From positions 3,162,001-3,226,000 of the forward strand of contig JBHGNT010000013.1 in NCBI GenBank assembly GCA_043228905.1: a stretch of DNA of 64,000 nt, given 5' to 3'. The DNA is from Azolla caroliniana (taxonomy: Eukaryota > Polypodiophyta). How positions within the stretch are numbered: the stretch's first letter is position 1; each line of letters begins with the position of its first letter. The position numbers and the translations under genes are program-made. Positions 46,774 through 57,117 of this stretch are shown here, piece after piece. The notes beneath the pieces were generated by a model. The model searched no databases. It was not told the DNA's origin and saw only the letters and a program-made list of their open reading frames with translations.

Positions 46774-46856
46774 GTTATAGAGGCAACAACCTTCTCTAAC
46801 TATGTGACAACTAATGATGATACACCACTACAGTTAAAGTTTGCCCTAGTTGTTTA

Positions 46857-46889
<33 letters not shown>

Positions 46890-46973
46890 GTTATAGAGGC
46901 AACAACCTTCTCTAACTATGTGACAACTAATGATGATACACCACTACAGTTAAAGTTTGCCCTAGTTGTTTAT
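46774..46973. repeat. 116-bp tandem duplication in the Copia I LTR
   Basis: A block starting gttatagaggcaacaacc at 46774 recurs at 46890 with the same sequence. CT and CA microsatellites lie between and before the copies. Period 116 bp. Confidence 0.9.
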
Positions 46974-47015
46974 ATACTAAAACAACTTTCTGGCTATTTA
47001 CAAGTATCACAGACA

Positions 47016-47491
47016 TGACAAAAATCATGTCGAGATTTGAACTCTTGACCTCTTGTATATAGTCAAGTGTTGTGTTCTATCCAACACATCCAAATATATA
47101 GTGTTATATATATTTTAGTAGATTATTAGTAGATTATCTATTTCAAGTTCTAGGAGTTTTTAGAAAGTTCTAGAACTAGAAGGTTCTAGAGGGTTCTATA
47201 ATATTCTCCCGAATATTCTAATGCATGTACTTCGACTCACAGTATAAATACTTGTAAGTTACCTCCTTGATCCCTTTCAAGGGATTCAACACCAGTCATT
47301 GACACATCAATCTAGTATTCTCGTTTCGCCTCATCTTTGTCTCCTTGATCTTTATTTCTGTCTTCATGTCCTCATGTCGCTCACAACATCTAGAGTTCCT
47401 AGCCTCGTCACATCTAGCTCCAAGTTCATCTGTCGCTCGTAGACCCATCATCTGTGCTCCGTCCTAGTCTGCACTTGGTGTGTCCATGACA
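47016..47491 (+). repeat. Probable solo Gypsy-type LTR
   Basis: Inserted into the Copia I LTR. It starts about TGACAAAAATC and ends about CCATGACA, with TATAAATA at 47243-47250. Its downstream ttcaacaccagtc resembles ttcaacgccagtc in the 29838 Gypsy LTR. Its first part reads as tRNA-like on the opposite strand (CACTTGACTATATACAAGAGGTC, then AAGAGTTCAAATCTC). No internal coding region and no clear target duplication, so the ends are approximate. Confidence 0.6.
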
Positions 47492-48032
47492 CATTTGGAA
47501 TATTTACAAATATAGTCTTCTGATTTCGGTTTCTGTTTTTGATTTCGGCCTCAGACGAAATACTTATTGACTCCATCTGACTCGGTTCATTCTCTTCCCA
47601 TTCGGAGGGACATGTTTCCCAACAAACTCCCCTTTCACTCCGGCATGAGGTACTTATCCAATCCGAGTCTTTGTTGGCACAAATTCAGCTTCTCGGTCGA
47701 CAACACCTTTGTTAGTATGTCCGACATGTTCTCCGTTGTATGTACCTTTACTAGAGCAAACTCCTTCTCTTCCACTCGCTCTTAGAGCCAATGATATCTC
47801 CTTTGGATGTGCTTGGTCCTTGAGTGGTAGGTGTCATTTTTCACAAGGTGGATGACACTCTCGTTATCGCAATTGAGTCGGAATTCTTCTTGTCAAATTC
47901 CCAACTCTCCGATAAATTCTTTCATCCAAATTATTTCCTTACCGGTTTCTGTTGCGGTCATGTACTCGACTTCCGTGGTTGACAACGCCATGGCCTTCTG
48001 CAGCCTCAACTGCCACGAAACAGCTCCCCCTA

Positions 48033-48131
48033 TGTCAAGGATAGTATTAGAGATAGGGAGAATTAGTACTAAAGATAGAGAGGGAGAATGAGGATTAGTA
48101 CTAAGAAGGGGAAAAGTGTGCAAAGACTCAC

Positions 48132-48171
<40 letters not shown>

Positions 48172-49067
48172 TGATAACAGGTGGTATATTATATGAAGAT
48201 AAGATACAACTGTAGCTAGGAGGCTTAAGACTCGCGTTGAACCGAATTGGTTCTCAATAATGCCATGTGCCTCTTTTTATAGCGTGCTTAGGAGTATTCT
48301 TGACATTTCTAGAATGTTCCAGAGAAATCTAGAATATACATGGATTTCCTAAGTGAAATAATAAATGAAAACATTATATTTTATATTACAATGTATAAAA
48401 TGTATAAGTTAATGGTAGGGCTTCAACCCATGTGACACAAGGTCATGGGTTCAAATCCCTTTCAAGCCATACCATGCTATATCATGCCACTACTCTCTTC
48501 TAAGACGACGAGTGTTACTCTTCATCTTAGATTGTGGACCTAGTTTGTCGGGATATTGTTGATGGAAGTTCTCTTCAATAAAAGAGCTCGAGCATTTGCT
48601 ACATTCTTGATTGGTTCCCAAGTACGTTGGCTTGGACTATAGCCTAGCCAATCGACCAAATAGTAGAGCTTCTTCCAAACAATCTTGGAATCGAGGATGA
48701 TAACAACTTCGTACTCCAGTCTTGCTTCAAGCTCAATCGAGGGTGGAGATGGTGTACTGCGATTTGGAATAATGTTGTCTTGATAGGGTTCGAGGAGAGA
48801 ACTATGAAAAACCGGATGTATCCATAGTTACGGAGGTAGATCAAGACGAAAAGTGACGTCATTAAATTTTCCGATATTACGGAAAGGACCTAATCGTCGA
48901 CAATCCAATTTATCACATGGTCAAGTAGTCTTGATGTGTCGTCGTAATAGCCATACCTGATCTCCAATGTTAAAATAGGATAGAAGACGATCATGATCTG
49001 CATAATCCTTTTGTTTTTGTTGGGCTTGATATAAATAGGTAGATAGGTATGCCTGTATCTTGCATAG
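48033..49067 (-). mobile_element. Gypsy chromovirus fragment (integrase tail, chromodomain, 3' LTR)
   Basis: Same family as the 29838 element, on the minus strand. The 3' LTR is 48033-48489 (457 bp, ending CTTGACA). Upstream on the minus strand, 48490-49067 encodes the integrase C-terminal part (DHDRLLSYFNIGDQVWLLRRHIKTT) and a chromodomain (YYLVDWLGYSPSQRTWEP), with several stops. Its 5' part is displaced by the Copia F insertion at 49068. The LTR again begins with an antisense tRNA-like sequence. It inserted into Copia I. Confidence 0.85.
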
Positions 49068-49579
49068 TGTTGGGAGATCGGTTCCTCCGAATGAGATCCG
49101 GTGATGAATAAAGAGGACCCGTTGAGAACCGGAAGACAAAACATAGCTGTAAATATGTTTTCTCTTAGTAAGCCTATCGAGGCTATACTTGTAAATAGCC
49201 CAAAGTTCATATAAGTATAAATATGACTTTGGGCAATCACTTTATAGTGTGTGTGGTTGTATAGTTGTTGTAACTGTTGTACAGTAAGTTACAGAGAGAG
49301 AGAGAGTGTGAGATAAAGAGCGATACTCTGCTGTAACCGCCGTGAACTGAAGAAACAGAGCTTGAGGTCATTGCCTCCGAGTCTCTGATTGTACCTTTCT
49401 CATATTGTGATAGTTTGGATTCTGTGGGCTCCCGTGGTTTTTCCCTATTAGGGTTTTCCATGTAAACATCCTGCGTATTTCCTTGTGTACTCTCCATTTC
49501 CCATTTCTGTGTTTCATTCTCTTTTGAAGTGATTCAAGACTCTGTTGTGGCCGAACAATATTCCGCACAATTCTCAACA
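49068..49579 (+). repeat. 5' LTR of Copia F
   Basis: 512 bp, TGTTGGGAGATCGG...TTCTCAACA. A tataaata motif near 49216 sits in the same context as in Copia B (ataagtataaatatgact), with a GA-repeat leader. It is followed within three bases by the primer site TGGTATCAGAGC. Confidence 0.85.
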
Positions 49580-49608
49580 ATTTGGTATCAGAGCGAACAA
49601 CACAGGAA

Positions 49609-50003
49609 ATGGAAGAATCGTTCAACAGCATGTTCAAGCTGACCGGCTCCAACTACTCAGTGTGGAATTGGAAGATGAGGGACATGTTGGTGGTTAAAGA
49701 TCTTTGGTTGCCGGTTCAGTTCGGGGAAAAGAGACTGGAAAAGATCAATGCCCCATTGTGGGAGGTGATGCACATGATGACAACGGCCTACATCCGGTGC
49801 TTATCGACATGAGCCTGTACAACAACTTCAATCAAGAGAGCAAGGCTCATGAACTCTGGGAGAAGATTGACATCATGTTCCAGAACAAGAATGTTGTTAA
49901 TCGGGTTTCGGTATTCAAGAAGTTAGTGAGGCTCCAGTACTAGGACGGCTCTAGTATGGCAGAGCACATGAATGCCTTCCAGGGATTGATCCACTATTTG
50001 GGA
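49609..50003 (+). pseudogene. Copia F gag N-terminal fragment
   Basis: ATG 49609: MEESFNSMFKLTGSNYSVWNWKMRDMLVVKDLWLPV. A one-base deletion near 49800 shifts the frame (relatives read YIRCFIDMSLYNN). The next frame continues IDMSLYNNFNQESKAHELWEKIDIMFQNKN to a TAG at 49941-49943, where relatives have Gln. Coding similarity ends after MAEHMNAFQGLIH near 49993. Confidence 0.85.
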
Positions 50004-50004
50004 C

Positions 50005-50035
50005 GGAACCGAGCAGGAGTAATGCGAGTACCTCA
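50005..50035 (-). other. Stray gag scrap at the left junction of Copia E
   Basis: About 31 bp match Copia E gag at 54198-54228 with a few mismatches, in the same minus orientation, encoding EVLALLLLGS. They sit outside the truncated LTR and are joined to Copia F gag on the other side. Confidence 0.7.
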
Positions 50036-50772
50036 CTATGTTAGAATGTACAATAGTGAGTTCACGGAGGCAACGACCTCGTGCTCACGATCTTTGCCAC
50101 AGGCGGCGGTTACAACAGAGGCAACAACCTCTTTCTCTCCCTCTCTCTCTGTACGCTGTTACGCGCTCTCTCTTCTTACACCAACAAGAATGATAGCAGC
50201 AACTAAAAGTTTGCCCTAAGTCATATTTATACTAATATGACTTTTCGGCTATTTATAAATATAGTCTCGATGGACTCTCAGAAACATATTTACGAATATG
50301 TCTCTTCATCCGTTGAGCATTCCTCACCGGGTCTGCACCATCCCGCTCTGCGTAGCCGGGTACTCCTCATTCGGTTCTCACTGGGTCTGCACCATCCGGC
50401 TCTCCGTAGCCGGGTACTCCTCATCCGGTTCTCACCGGGTCTGCACCATCCGGCTTTCCGTAGCCGGGTACTCCTCATCCGGTTCTCACCGGGTTTGCAC
50501 CATCCGGCTCTCCGTAGCCGGGTACTCCTCATCTGGTTCTCACCGGGTTTGCACCATCCGGCTCTCCGTAGCCGGGTATTCCTCATCCGGTTCTCACGGG
50601 GTCTGCACCATCCGGCTTTCCGTAGCCGGGTACTCCTCATCCGGTTCTCACCGGGTCTGCATCATCCGGCTCTTCGTAGCCGGGTACTCCTCCTCCGGTT
50701 TCGGCCTCGGCCGAGTTTGTTCATCGACACTGTTCTTCTCCCTTCCCATCTGGAGGGACCTGTCTCCCAACA
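50033..50772 (-). repeat. Truncated 3' LTR of Copia E
   Basis: 740 bp, starting TGTTGGGAGACAGG at 50772 on the minus strand and stopping where it matches 54854 of the other LTR. Confidence 0.88.
50331..50708. repeat. 54-bp minisatellite, seven copies, in LTR
   Basis: Units start (at gtctgc) at 50331, 50385, 50439, 50493, 50547, 50601 and 50655. Each contains two CCGG-rich motifs around cgtagccgggtactcctc. They lie in the U3 side of the LTR. The 18-codon periodic open frames across them are artefacts. Confidence 0.95.
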
Positions 50773-50782
50773 AACTCCCCCT

Positions 50783-53700
50783 TCACTCCGGCATGGGGTG
50801 TCTTACTAGTCCGATCCGCTTCCGGCATGCATCCATCTTGTCGGGTATCAACACTTTGGTTAGCATATCTGGCCCGTTCTCGGCCGTGTGGATCTTCGTC
50901 AGCGCGAACTCCTGGTCATCTACTCTTTCCCGGATCCAGTGATACCTTAGCTGGATATGCTTCGTTCGGGAATGGTAGGCCGCATTCTTAGCAAGGTGGA
51001 TGGCACTTTGACTGTCGCAATAGAGCCGGTATTCATCTTGCCGGATACCGAGCTCTCCGATGAAGTCCTTCATCCATAATATTTCCTTGCCGGCTTCCAC
51101 AACCGCCATGTACTCCGCTTCCGTGGTTGACAACGCAACCGTTTTCTGCAGCCTCGACTGCCACGAAATAGCTCCCCCTGCATATGTCATTACATACTCG
51201 GATGTAGACCGGCTGGTATCCACATCAACCGACATGTCCGAATCGGTAAAACCGTCAAGTTGAGATCTTCCGGAGCCGAATCGGAGACACATATGCGAAG
51301 TGCCCTTCAAGTACCGGAGTATCCATTTGACCGCGTTCCAGTGCTCCTTGCCGGGATTGCTCATGAACCGGCTCCCCACTACGACTGCATATCCTATATC
51401 CGGTTGGGTACACACCATTGCGTACATTAGGCTCCCGACGGCAGAGGCATATGGAATCTTCATCATATCCGCCTTCTCTGCAGTTTGCCGGAAGTGTTGA
51501 TCCGACCGGTTTCTCATCTGACATGTTGAACCGGTGAAACACCTTTGTCACGTACTTCTCCTGTGACAGCCACAATTGCTTCACTGACTGGTTCCGGATA
51601 ATATGCATCCCCAACATCTATCTTGCCGGACCCAAGTCTTTCATTGAAAAGGTCCGGTTGAGAGCCTTCTTCAGCATCCGTATTTCGACTTGGTCCCGTC
51701 CGACGATCAACATGTCATCCACGTACAGAAGGAGTATCAGGAAGTCGCCTCCTTCGAACTTCTTCACAAACACACAGTGATCGGCCTATGTCTTGTGGTA
51801 CCCTTGATCGGTCATGAAGGAGTCAAACTTCCGGTACCATTGTCGGGGAGCCTGCTTCAGTCCGTACAGGCTCTTCTTCAACCGGCATACCAGGTGCTCC
51901 TTCCCTTTCTCCACAAATCCTTCCGGTTGCTGCATGTAGATCTCCTCTTCGACGTCACTGTGAAGGAATGTCGTCTTCACGTCCAGCTGCTCTACCTCGA
52001 GGTCCATGCTTGCCGCTATACTCAGCACCATCCGCATGGAAGTCATCTTTACTACCGGGGCAAATATCTCGTCGAAGTCCACACCCTTCTTCTGCTGGAA
52101 CCCCTTCACAACAATCCTGGCTTTGTATCTCGGGGGGTTACCGACATCTCCCGGTTTCAACTTGTACACCCACTTATTTCGGAGTGCCCACTTTCCTTTT
52201 GGCAACTCCACCAGTTCGTACGTATGGTTCTCATGCAGGGAATCCATCTCATCCTGCATGGCACTTAACCATTTTCGGCTGTGGGTGTCTTCCTTCGCTT
52301 CTTTGAAGCTTTCCGGCTCCCCCTCATCGGTCAGCAGAACATGCTCTGCATCCGGAAATCTCTGGGGGGCCCTTCTCTCTCTGAGAGGATATCTCCGTCT
52401 TCGGGCTTCAGTAACCGGCTCCTCCATTTGCTCTTCATCCGAATCCGATTCGGGGTCTTGGCCGGTTTCAGATTCAGCTTCCTCTACTTCTTCTTCAGCC
52501 TGTTCGGTATCCTCACCGTATCCGTCTGGTTCTTCGAGTGCTATCCAGTCTCTGGCCGGTTGGGTCTGCTCATCGTAGAATCGATCCTTACCGGTCGACT
52601 CGGAGTTCATTATCTTCTTCTCCGACTCCCAGTCGGCGAGCGTCTTGTCCTCCATGAAGATAATATCTCGACTCTGGAATACCTTCTTGTCGACCAGGTC
52701 CCACACTCGGTAGCCGAACTCATTGTCGCCGTAACCGAGGAATATGCATGGCCGGGTCTTTGGATCTAACTTTCCTCTCCGGTCCTTAGCCACATGCACG
52801 TACGCAAGACACCCGAACACCTTCAGGTGCTGGTAGGATACTTCCTTACCTGTCCATACTCTCTGTGGTGTGTCTCCGTCCAAGGGTACTGAGGGTGATC
52901 TATTTATCACATATGTCGCCGTCGACAATGCCTCAGCCCAAAACTTCTTGGGTAGTTTTGCATGCGCTAGCATACTCCGGACCCTCTCCATTATGGTCCG
53001 GTTCATCCTCTCGGCCAGTCCGTTTAGTTCCGGCGTCTTCGGCACGGTAAATTCGAGCCGGATTCCCTTCAAGCGGCAGTACTCCTCGAACTGCCCCCGG
53101 TATTCTCCTCCGTTATCTGCTCGAACCGCCTTCAGCTTCCGGTCGGTTTCTCTTTCCACTCTCGCGTGGAGCTCTTTGAAGACGGATAGCACTTGATCCT
53201 TCGTCTTCAACGGTGTGGCCCACTACTTCTGGCTGTGGTCATCTATGAACGTCACGAAGTACTGCGCTCCGGCATGTGACTTCGTGTCTACTTGACACAC
53301 ATCCTTATGCACCAACTCCAGTGGTGCATTACGTCTCATCGGTGGCCTTGGTCGGAAGGAGGTCCGGTTTTGCTTACCGGCCAGACAATCAGTGCACTTC
53401 TCCAAGTGCACATTCTTCACTGGAATGAGGTTGTCGTCTGCAAGCCTCTTCATCCCCTTCTCCCTCATATGACACAGCCTCTTGTGCCATAGCTCACCGA
53501 CAATGTCAGATGCCATGTTCACTTCTTCCGGACATAACCGGGCATTCATCATGTACAGTGTGTTGACCTTCTGGGCCCGAGCCACAATCAGGCTCCCTTT
53601 GCTGAACTTCATGACACCGTTCCGGATGCTACCCGTGTAGCCTTCATCATCTAGCCAACCGGCTGATATTAGGTTCAGTCGAACCTCCGGAACGTGTCGG

Positions 53701-54647
53701 ACATCCTTCAACAACAACTTGCATCCAGTTGGTGTTGTCAGCCGCACGTCTCCTATGCCGACAATTCGGCATGTACCTTCATTCCCCATCCAGACACAGC
53801 CGTGATCACCGGCTGAGTAGGATGAGAAGCATTTCCGGTCCGGGGTAAGGTGGAACGACGGTGTCCGCTTCGAATCGGTACCGTCGGTTTCCTTGTCTTT
53901 CCGGAAATGCCGACAGTTCTTCTGGAAGTGTCCCGGCTTGCCGCAATAGAAGCAAGAAGGTCTCCCCCTTGACTTTGACCGTGTCCCCGACTTCTCCCGG
54001 TTCTGGGGACTACAGTTTCTATGTCTTACGCGTTCCGATTCGGTAAGGAGCGCTTTGGAGTCGGAGCTCGTATCTTTATCTTTCCGATGCGCCTCCTCAT
54101 CTAGCAGGCTCGACTTTACTCTTGCTAGGGATAACCGCTTTCCTTCCGGCCCGGCGTTGCCCAAAGTGACAACCAACATCTCCGAGCTGTCCGGGAGGGA
54201 ACCGAGCAGGAGTAGCGCTAGTACCTCATCAGTGAGAGGTACTTCCAATGAAGTTGCCTGGTGGATCAGCCCCTGGAAGGCATTCATGTGCTCCGCCATG
54301 CTAGAGCCATCTTGGTACCGGAGTCTTACTAGCTTCCGGAATACCGAAACCTGATTAACATCATTTTTGTTTTGAAACATTATGCCGATCTTCTCCTAGA
54401 GGTCATGAGCCTTGCTCTCTTCATTGAGGTTGTTGTACAGGCTCATGTCGATGAAGCACCGTATGTACGCCGTTGTCTTCATGTGCATCACCTCCCATAT
54501 TGTGGCGTCGATTTTGTCCGGTCTCTTGTCCCCAAACTGAACCGGCAACCAAAGATCTTTAACCACGAGCATGTCCCTCATCTTCGACTTCCACACTGAA
54601 TAGTTGGAGCCGGTGAGCTTGAACATGCCTCCCAACGAATCGTCCAT
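50783..54647 (-). pseudogene. Copia E gag-pol, multiply broken
   Basis: From ATG 54645-54647. Gag (MDDSLGGMFKLTGSNYSVW) has TAG near 54393-54395 where relatives have Trp. CCHC knuckle CFYCGKPGHFQKNC is near 53910-53950. The protease is deleted: DSKRTP joins directly to SFHLTPDRKCF near 53862, removing the WVVDSGA active site. Integrase has HKDVCQ, RADNGGEY and GLAERMNR, with a TAG near 53220. RT lies at 51640-52300 with YVDDML near 51715, and stops (TAG) near 51785 and 51617, both at positions that are Gln in Copia B. After a frame change near 51510, RNase H runs open to the end (50783-51517). Non-functional, but diverged little from Copia B. Confidence 0.88.
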
Positions 54648-54662
54648 TTTCTGTGTCGTTTT

Positions 54663-54674
54663 GCTTTGATACCA
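54663..54674 (-). other. Primer-binding site of Copia E
   Basis: Minus strand TGGTATCAAAGC, the same one-base variant as Copia B, two bases after the LTR end. Confidence 0.8.
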
Positions 54675-54676
54675 CT

Positions 54677-55485
54677 TGACGGGAACAACACGCTCCGTAT
54701 ATACAATGCTCGGCCACAACCGAGCTTAGAATCATACATAGAAAATGGGAATAAATGCACGACACAAAGAAGAGAAGAGTACACAGGATGTTTACGTGAA
54801 AAACCCCAAACTAGGGAAAAAAAAAACCACGGCAGCCCATAGGCTTCAAACTATCACTATGTTAGAATGTACAATAGTGAGTTCACGGAGGCAACGACCT
54901 CGTGCTCACGATCTTCACCAGAGGCGGCGGTTACAACAGAGGCAACGACCTCTTTCTCTCCCTCTCTCTCTGTACACTGTTATGCGCTCTCTCTTCTTAC
55001 ACCAACAAGAATGACAACAACAACTAAAAGTTTTCCCTAAGTCATATTTATACTAATATGAGTTTTCGGCTATTTACAAATATAGTCTCAATGGACTCTC
55101 AGAAACATATTTACGAATATGTCTCTTCATCTGGTGAGCATTCCTCACCGGAACTGCACCATCCGGCTCTCCGTAGCCGGGTACTCCTCATCCGGTTCTC
55201 ACCGGGTCTGCACCATCCGGCTCTCCGTAGCCGGGTACTCCTCATCCGGTTCTCACTGGGTCTGCACCATCCGGCTCTCCGTAGCCGGGTACTCCTCATC
55301 CGGTTCTCATCGGGTCTGCACCATCCGGCTTTCTGTAGCTGGGTACTCCTCATCCGGTTCTCACTGGGTCTGCATCATCCGGCTCTCCGTAGCCGGGTAC
55401 TCCTCCTCCGGTTTCGGCCTCGGCCGAGTTTGTTCATCGACACTAATCTTCTCCCTTCCCATCCGGAGGGACCTGTCTCCCAACA
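54677..55485 (-). repeat. 5' LTR of Copia E
   Basis: 809 bp; minus strand TGTTGGGAGACAGG...GTTCCCGTCA. TATAAATA-type promoter near 55044-55052 on the minus strand. Five 54-bp repeat units lie on the U3 side. Confidence 0.9.
55152..55421. repeat. 54-bp minisatellite, five copies, in LTR
   Basis: Units start at 55152, 55206, 55260, 55314 and 55368. Same unit as 50331-50708 but two copies fewer. Confidence 0.95.
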
Positions 55486-56349
55486 TTCCGGAGGTTCAAC
55501 TGAATCTGATATTAGTCGGTCGGCTAGATGATGAAGGCTACACGGGTAGTATTCGGAATGGAGTTATGAAGTTCAGCAAAAGGAGCCTAATAGTGGCTCA
55601 AGCCTGGAAGATCAACACACTGTACTTGATGCATGCTTGGATATGTCAGCAAGAAAAAGTAGCATCCAACACTGCTGGTGAGCTGTGACACAAGAGACAG
55701 TGTCACATGGGTGAGAAGGGAATGAAGAGACTTGCCAAAGATAATCTCATTCCGTTGAAGGACGTGCAACTTGAGAAGTGCACTGATTGTCTTTCCAGCA
55801 AGCAAAGCCGAACCTCCTTCCTGTCAAGACCACCGATGAGATGGAATGCACCACTGCAGCTAGTGCATATCGATGTGTGTCAAGTGGACACGAAGTCACA
55901 TGCCGGATCACAGTACTTTGTGACATTCATAGATGACCACAACCAGAAGATGTGGGTCTCACCGTTGGAAACGAAGGATCAGGTGCTATCTGTCTTCAAG
56001 GAACTCCACGCGAGAGTGGAAAGACAAACCGGCTGGAAGTTGAAGGCGGTTCGAGCAGATAATGGAGGAGAATACTGGGGGCAATTTGAGGAGTACTGCC
56101 TATTGAAGGGAATTCGGCTCGAATTTACCGTGCCAAAGAAGTTGGAACTAAAAGGGTTGCCCGAAAGGATGAACCGGACCATAATGGCTCTAGAGAATCT
56201 GGAGCATGCTAGCACATGCAAAGTTACCCAATACGGTTTGGGCTGAGGCGCTGACGATGGCGACCTATATGATAAACAGATCACCCTCAACACCCTTGGA
56301 AGGAGACTCACCTCAGAAAGTATGGACCGGTAAAGATGTATCTTACCGG
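55486..56349 (+). pseudogene. Copia F protease end and integrase, broken
   Basis: Resumes at PEVQLNLILVGRLDDEGYTGS. The pre-integrase zinc region has a TGA where relatives have Trp (GEL-stop-HKRQCHM, near 55687). Integrase core has HIDVCQ, RADNGGEY (56055-56080) and LKGLPERMNR, with a frameshift near 56190 before ATYMINRSPSTPLEGDSPQKVWTGKDVSYR. The frame is cut at the serine-tyrosine-arginine (SYR) region by Gypsy G; the matching HLKVFG continues at 63530. Confidence 0.85.
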
Positions 56350-57074
56350 TGTCGTGAAGAAAACCGCCCACAAGAGGAATCGGAGGAACAAGGCGTGGGA
56401 AACGGCTCTACACACACGCGCGCGCCAGGAAGTACCTAAGGACGAAGTAGGTACATACGAGGATCCTAGGTGGGAAGATTCGGTTGGTATGCAGTTAATG
56501 CCAAACGGCCCCTTGACGGGCTATAAAAGGAAGAGGAAGAATAGAAGTGGGGGTATCTCCCGCGGAGAGGACGAAGTGCTGCCGAACCGATTTCGGAGCT
56601 TCTCTCTCACTCCTGCTCTCTCTCTGTCTTCTGCTCCATCGCGTACCTGTGCAGGTTTCGAGGAGGCCTGCGCGGTTCCGTGGAACGCCCCGAGTGCGTC
56701 CTGCAGCACCTCCGACCTGTTTTCCCTTTCTGTGCGTCGCGACATACAGGGGTCGGCAGCTGTTCGCCGCCCTGTTCGTTTCGTTAGTATCTATTTTTTT
56801 TTTGTGCCCCACTGTGGGTTGTAATGCTTTAGTCTGTTATTTTCTTGCATTCATAAGTACATATCTCTCGTTGTTGCGTCCATCTGCGTCGGCGTTTATT
56901 TGTGATCTCTGTTTGTTGGGCCGTGTCCCTGTGCAATTGTCGGTTCTGCGCAATCGGATCTTCGGTTCTGTGTAATCGGGTCTCTCTCTCTTACTCCTCT
57001 CTCTCTTGCTCTTCGGTTCGAGACCCCCGTGGTCCCTCCTCCTTTCTACACGCAAGGGCGTAGCAACCCCGACA
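56350..57074 (+). repeat. 5' LTR of Gypsy G
   Basis: Begins TGTCGTGAAGAAAACC, ends CCCCGACA. TATAAAAG at 56522-56529 is the likely promoter. TC-rich leader downstream. Confidence 0.95.
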
Positions 57075-57077
57075 TCT

Positions 57078-57091
57078 TGGTGAACCCGACG
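57078..57091 (+). other. Candidate primer-binding site of Gypsy G
   Basis: TGGTGAACCCGACG, three bases after the LTR end, has the TGG start expected of a tRNA 3'-CCA complement. It is not the initiator tRNA-Met site; I do not assign the tRNA. Confidence 0.6.
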
Positions 57092-57117
57092 TGAAAGAGG
57101 CGGCAGAAGAGTAGGAA

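Larger units (their letters stand above)
46433..48032 (-). mobile_element. Tnt1-like Copia fragment: RNase H end plus 3' LTR (Copia I)
   Basis: On the minus strand, RNase H (GAVSWQLRLQKAMALSTTEVEYM ... CDNESVIHLVKND) occupies 47640-48030 with stops. The polypurine tract (47625-47637) and an LTR starting TGTTGGGAAACATG at 47624 follow, extending left to about 46433. The LTR is interrupted by another LTR-like insertion at 47016-47491. The coding part is cut at 48032 by a Gypsy LTR. It is related to Copia B and E but diverged. Confidence 0.8.
50033..55485 (-). mobile_element. Tnt1-like Copia element with expanded LTR repeats (Copia E)
   Basis: A minus-strand element with 5' LTR 54677-55485, primer site 54663-54674 (TGGTATCAAAGC, as in Copia B), broken gag-pol, polypurine tract next to 50773, and a 3' LTR (50033-50772) lacking its terminal 177 bp. 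The LTRs are otherwise collinear but have seven versus five copies of a 54-bp repeat. No target duplication survives because the left end is rearranged. Confidence 0.88.

Noticed and set aside
50237-50942. Long repeat-containing plus and minus frames in the 54-bp arrays (also 55058-55688)
   Set aside because: The unit is 54 bp, so every frame without a stop stays open. The array is inside a retrotransposon LTR and shows no coding signal.
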